Part shown: piece by piece, positions 5,582 through 6,294 of the stretch | How positions within the stretch are numbered: the stretch's first letter is position 1 | Layout: the number at the start of each line of letters is the position of its first letter | Source of the DNA: an uncultured Actinoplanes sp. | GTDB taxonomy: Bacteria; Actinomycetota; Actinomycetes; Mycobacteriales; Micromonosporaceae | Assembly: GCA_934667465.1 (NCBI GenBank) | Contig: CAKUMG010000369.1 | Span: 1 to 6,294 of the forward strand | DNA: 6,294 bases | Direction: 5' to 3' | The notes under the pieces: generated by a model | Database searches by the model: none | What the model was told of the DNA's origin: nothing | What the model saw: only the letters and a program-made list of their open reading frames with translations | Made by a program: the position numbers and the translations under genes

Positions 5582-5609
5582 TGTGGACAACCGCCGGCCC
5601 TGTGGACAG
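5582..5609 (-). promoter_or_regulatory. Pair of DnaA-box-like 9-mers between dinB and cupin genes
   Basis: On the minus strand 5590-5582 reads TTGTCCACA, identical to the preferred Streptomyces DnaA box, and 5609-5601 reads CTGTCCACA, one base different. They belong to a 12-bp perfect direct repeat (GCCCTGTGGACA at 5578-5589 and 5597-5608) offset by 19 bp, close to two helical turns. This is far too few for a replication origin; a regulatory or DnaA-binding role is possible. On the plus strand each copy also contains TGGACA, one base from a -35 consensus, so the cupin promoter is an alternative reading, though no good -10 follows. Confidence 0.5.
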
Positions 5610-5631
5610 CGAACTACGCGGGCGCCGCGAA

Positions 5632-5641
5632 AGGGGTAGGA
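5632..5641 (+). promoter_or_regulatory. Ribosome-binding site of the cupin gene
   Basis: AGGGGTAGGA lies here with its AGG (5638-5640) 8 nt before ATG 5649. It is the clearest Shine-Dalgarno sequence in the window and fixes the start. A competing ATG at 5642 is out of frame and too close to this site. Confidence 0.7.
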
Positions 5642-5648
5642 ATGAGCC

Positions 5649-6068
5649 ATGACGACACGACCGCCGCTGGCGGAAACCTTCGACCTCCAGCCGCACCCCG
5701 AGGGCGGCTGGTTCCGCGAGACCTACCGCTCCGAGATCACGATCGACCACGAGAGGTACGGGTCTCCGCGCGCGACTGCCACCGGCATCTACTTCGCCCT
5801 GATGCCCGGCGAGTCGAGCGCCTGGCACGCCGTGAAGTCCGACGAGCTGTGGCTGCTCCACTCGGGCGCCCTCGACCTGCGCCTCGGCGGCTCGGGTGAC
5901 AAGCCGGAGGAGCCGGGCGAGACCGTCCGCGTCGACCAGTCCAACCCCCAGGCCCTGGTGCCGGCCGGCGTCTGGCAGGCGGCCGCCCCCGTCGGCGACG
6001 AGCCCGTCCTGGTCAGCTGCATCGTCTCGCCCGGCTTCGACTTCGCCGACTTCCGCCTGGCCGAGTAG
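5649..6068 (+). CDS. Cupin family protein (DUF985, cupin_5 type)
   Basis: A 139-residue single-domain cupin of the DUF985 family, normal in length. Seen: the family signature LQPHPEGGWFRETYRS (13-28), a strand with TGIYFALMPGESSAWHAVKSDELWLLHSG (45-73), and VPAGVWQAA (104-112) before SCIVSPGFDFADF near the end. H60, E66 and H71 lie where cupins often bind a metal or ligand, but the family's chemistry is not established and metal binding here is inference. Some fungal and plant members have been loosely linked to sugars; I would not assign a substrate. The start is set by a good ribosome-binding site. It diverges from dinB with 120 bp between starts, containing the LexA box and the DnaA-like 9-mers, so shared control is possible but unproven. 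Confidence 0.9.
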   Translation: MTTRPPLAETFDLQPHPEGGWFRETYRSEITIDHERYGSPRATATGIYFALMPGESSAWHAVKSDELWLLHSGALDLRLGGSGDKPEEPGETVRVDQSNPQALVPAGVWQAAAPVGDEPVLVSCIVSPGFDFADFRLAE

Positions 6069-6153
6069 CAGCCGCCGCCACCCGCCATCGCGGCCCCCGC
6101 CGCCTGCCCCGGCAGCCACCTTGGCGTCGCAGGTCGTCCGCCGTCGCGGTCAC

Positions 6154-6168
6154 CCGCCGTCGTGGCGG
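6154..6168 (+). terminator. Weak hairpin downstream of the cupin gene
   Basis: CCGCC (6154-6158) and GGCGG (6164-6168) form a 5-bp stem around GTCGT, 85 bp past the cupin stop and just before the 14-bp repeats. It is short, lacks a T-tract, and is only a possible terminator. Confidence 0.3.
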
Positions 6169-6178
6169 CTCGTCGCCG

Positions 6179-6234
6179 CAGTGACCCGCGGCCAGTGACC
6201 CGCGGCCAGTGACCCGCGGCCAGTGACCCGCGGC
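6179..6234. repeat. Four perfect 14-bp tandem repeats
   Basis: CAGTGACCCGCGGC occurs four times with no mismatch at 6179-6192, 6193-6206, 6207-6220 and 6221-6234. A diverged continuation (CGATGACCCGG) follows. Each unit carries CCGCGG, and neighbouring GGCC blocks can pair across 10 nt. The region 6069-6294 holds no recognisable gene; the next gene lies outside the window, so its orientation is unknown. Confidence 0.95.
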
Positions 6235-6294
6235 CGCGATGACCCGGTGCCGCGGGGGGCAGAGGGGTGGAGCGGAGGGTGGGCCGTGGTGGAC

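Noticed and set aside
5578..5609. A replication origin
   Set aside because: Only two DnaA-like boxes are present, without an AT-rich unwinding region or dnaA/dnaN neighbours.
5529..6119. An upstream extension of DNA polymerase IV
   Set aside because: It is antisense to the cupin gene and crosses the LexA box; the family N-terminus starts at ATG 5528.

Overview
This window looks like ordinary chromosome of a high-GC, aerobic actinomycete. GC is very high throughout, GTG starts are likely for two genes, and there is an actinobacterial-type LexA box and DnaA-box-like 9-mers of the Streptomyces type. Micromonosporaceae or a relative is my guess from gene content, not something the sequence proves. 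No mobile element, tRNA, rRNA, CRISPR array or riboswitch is visible.

Layout: seven genes alternate strictly in strand (+ - + - + - +), so none has a same-strand neighbour here. (1) 3-860 is the 3' end of cobN, the large subunit of aerobic cobaltochelatase. (2) 996-1751 minus is cobF, precorrin-6A synthase. Together these indicate aerobic (cobalt-late) vitamin B12 synthesis. (3) 1833-2135 is a small DUF1905 protein. (4) 2354-3253 minus is an XRE-type regulator with a MmyB-like ligand-binding domain. It is divergent from (5) 3355-4086, a classical short-chain dehydrogenase/reductase that it probably controls. (6) 4335-5528 minus is dinB, DNA polymerase IV, with a LexA box just before its start. 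(7) 5649-6068 is a DUF985-family cupin, divergent from dinB. No stretch over 300 bases lacks a gene; the longest gap is 4087-4334.

The most notable structure is between genes. Every gap holding gene 3' ends contains its own short tandem repeat or duplicated hairpin: a 32-bp-spaced hairpin duplication at 876-955, eleven 16/17-bp units at 2143-2326, a 27-bp duplication across the SDR stop codon at 4066-4119, five and a half 21-bp units ending on the dinB stop codon at 4217-4342, and four perfect 14-bp units at 6179-6234. The three divergent (promoter) gaps have no comparable arrays. They carry regulatory-looking sites instead: inverted repeats between regulator and SDR, and a LexA box plus two DnaA-box-like 9-mers between dinB and the cupin gene.

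I found no convincing new multi-gene system. The repeats at gene ends and the dinB/cupin promoter region are the best leads.
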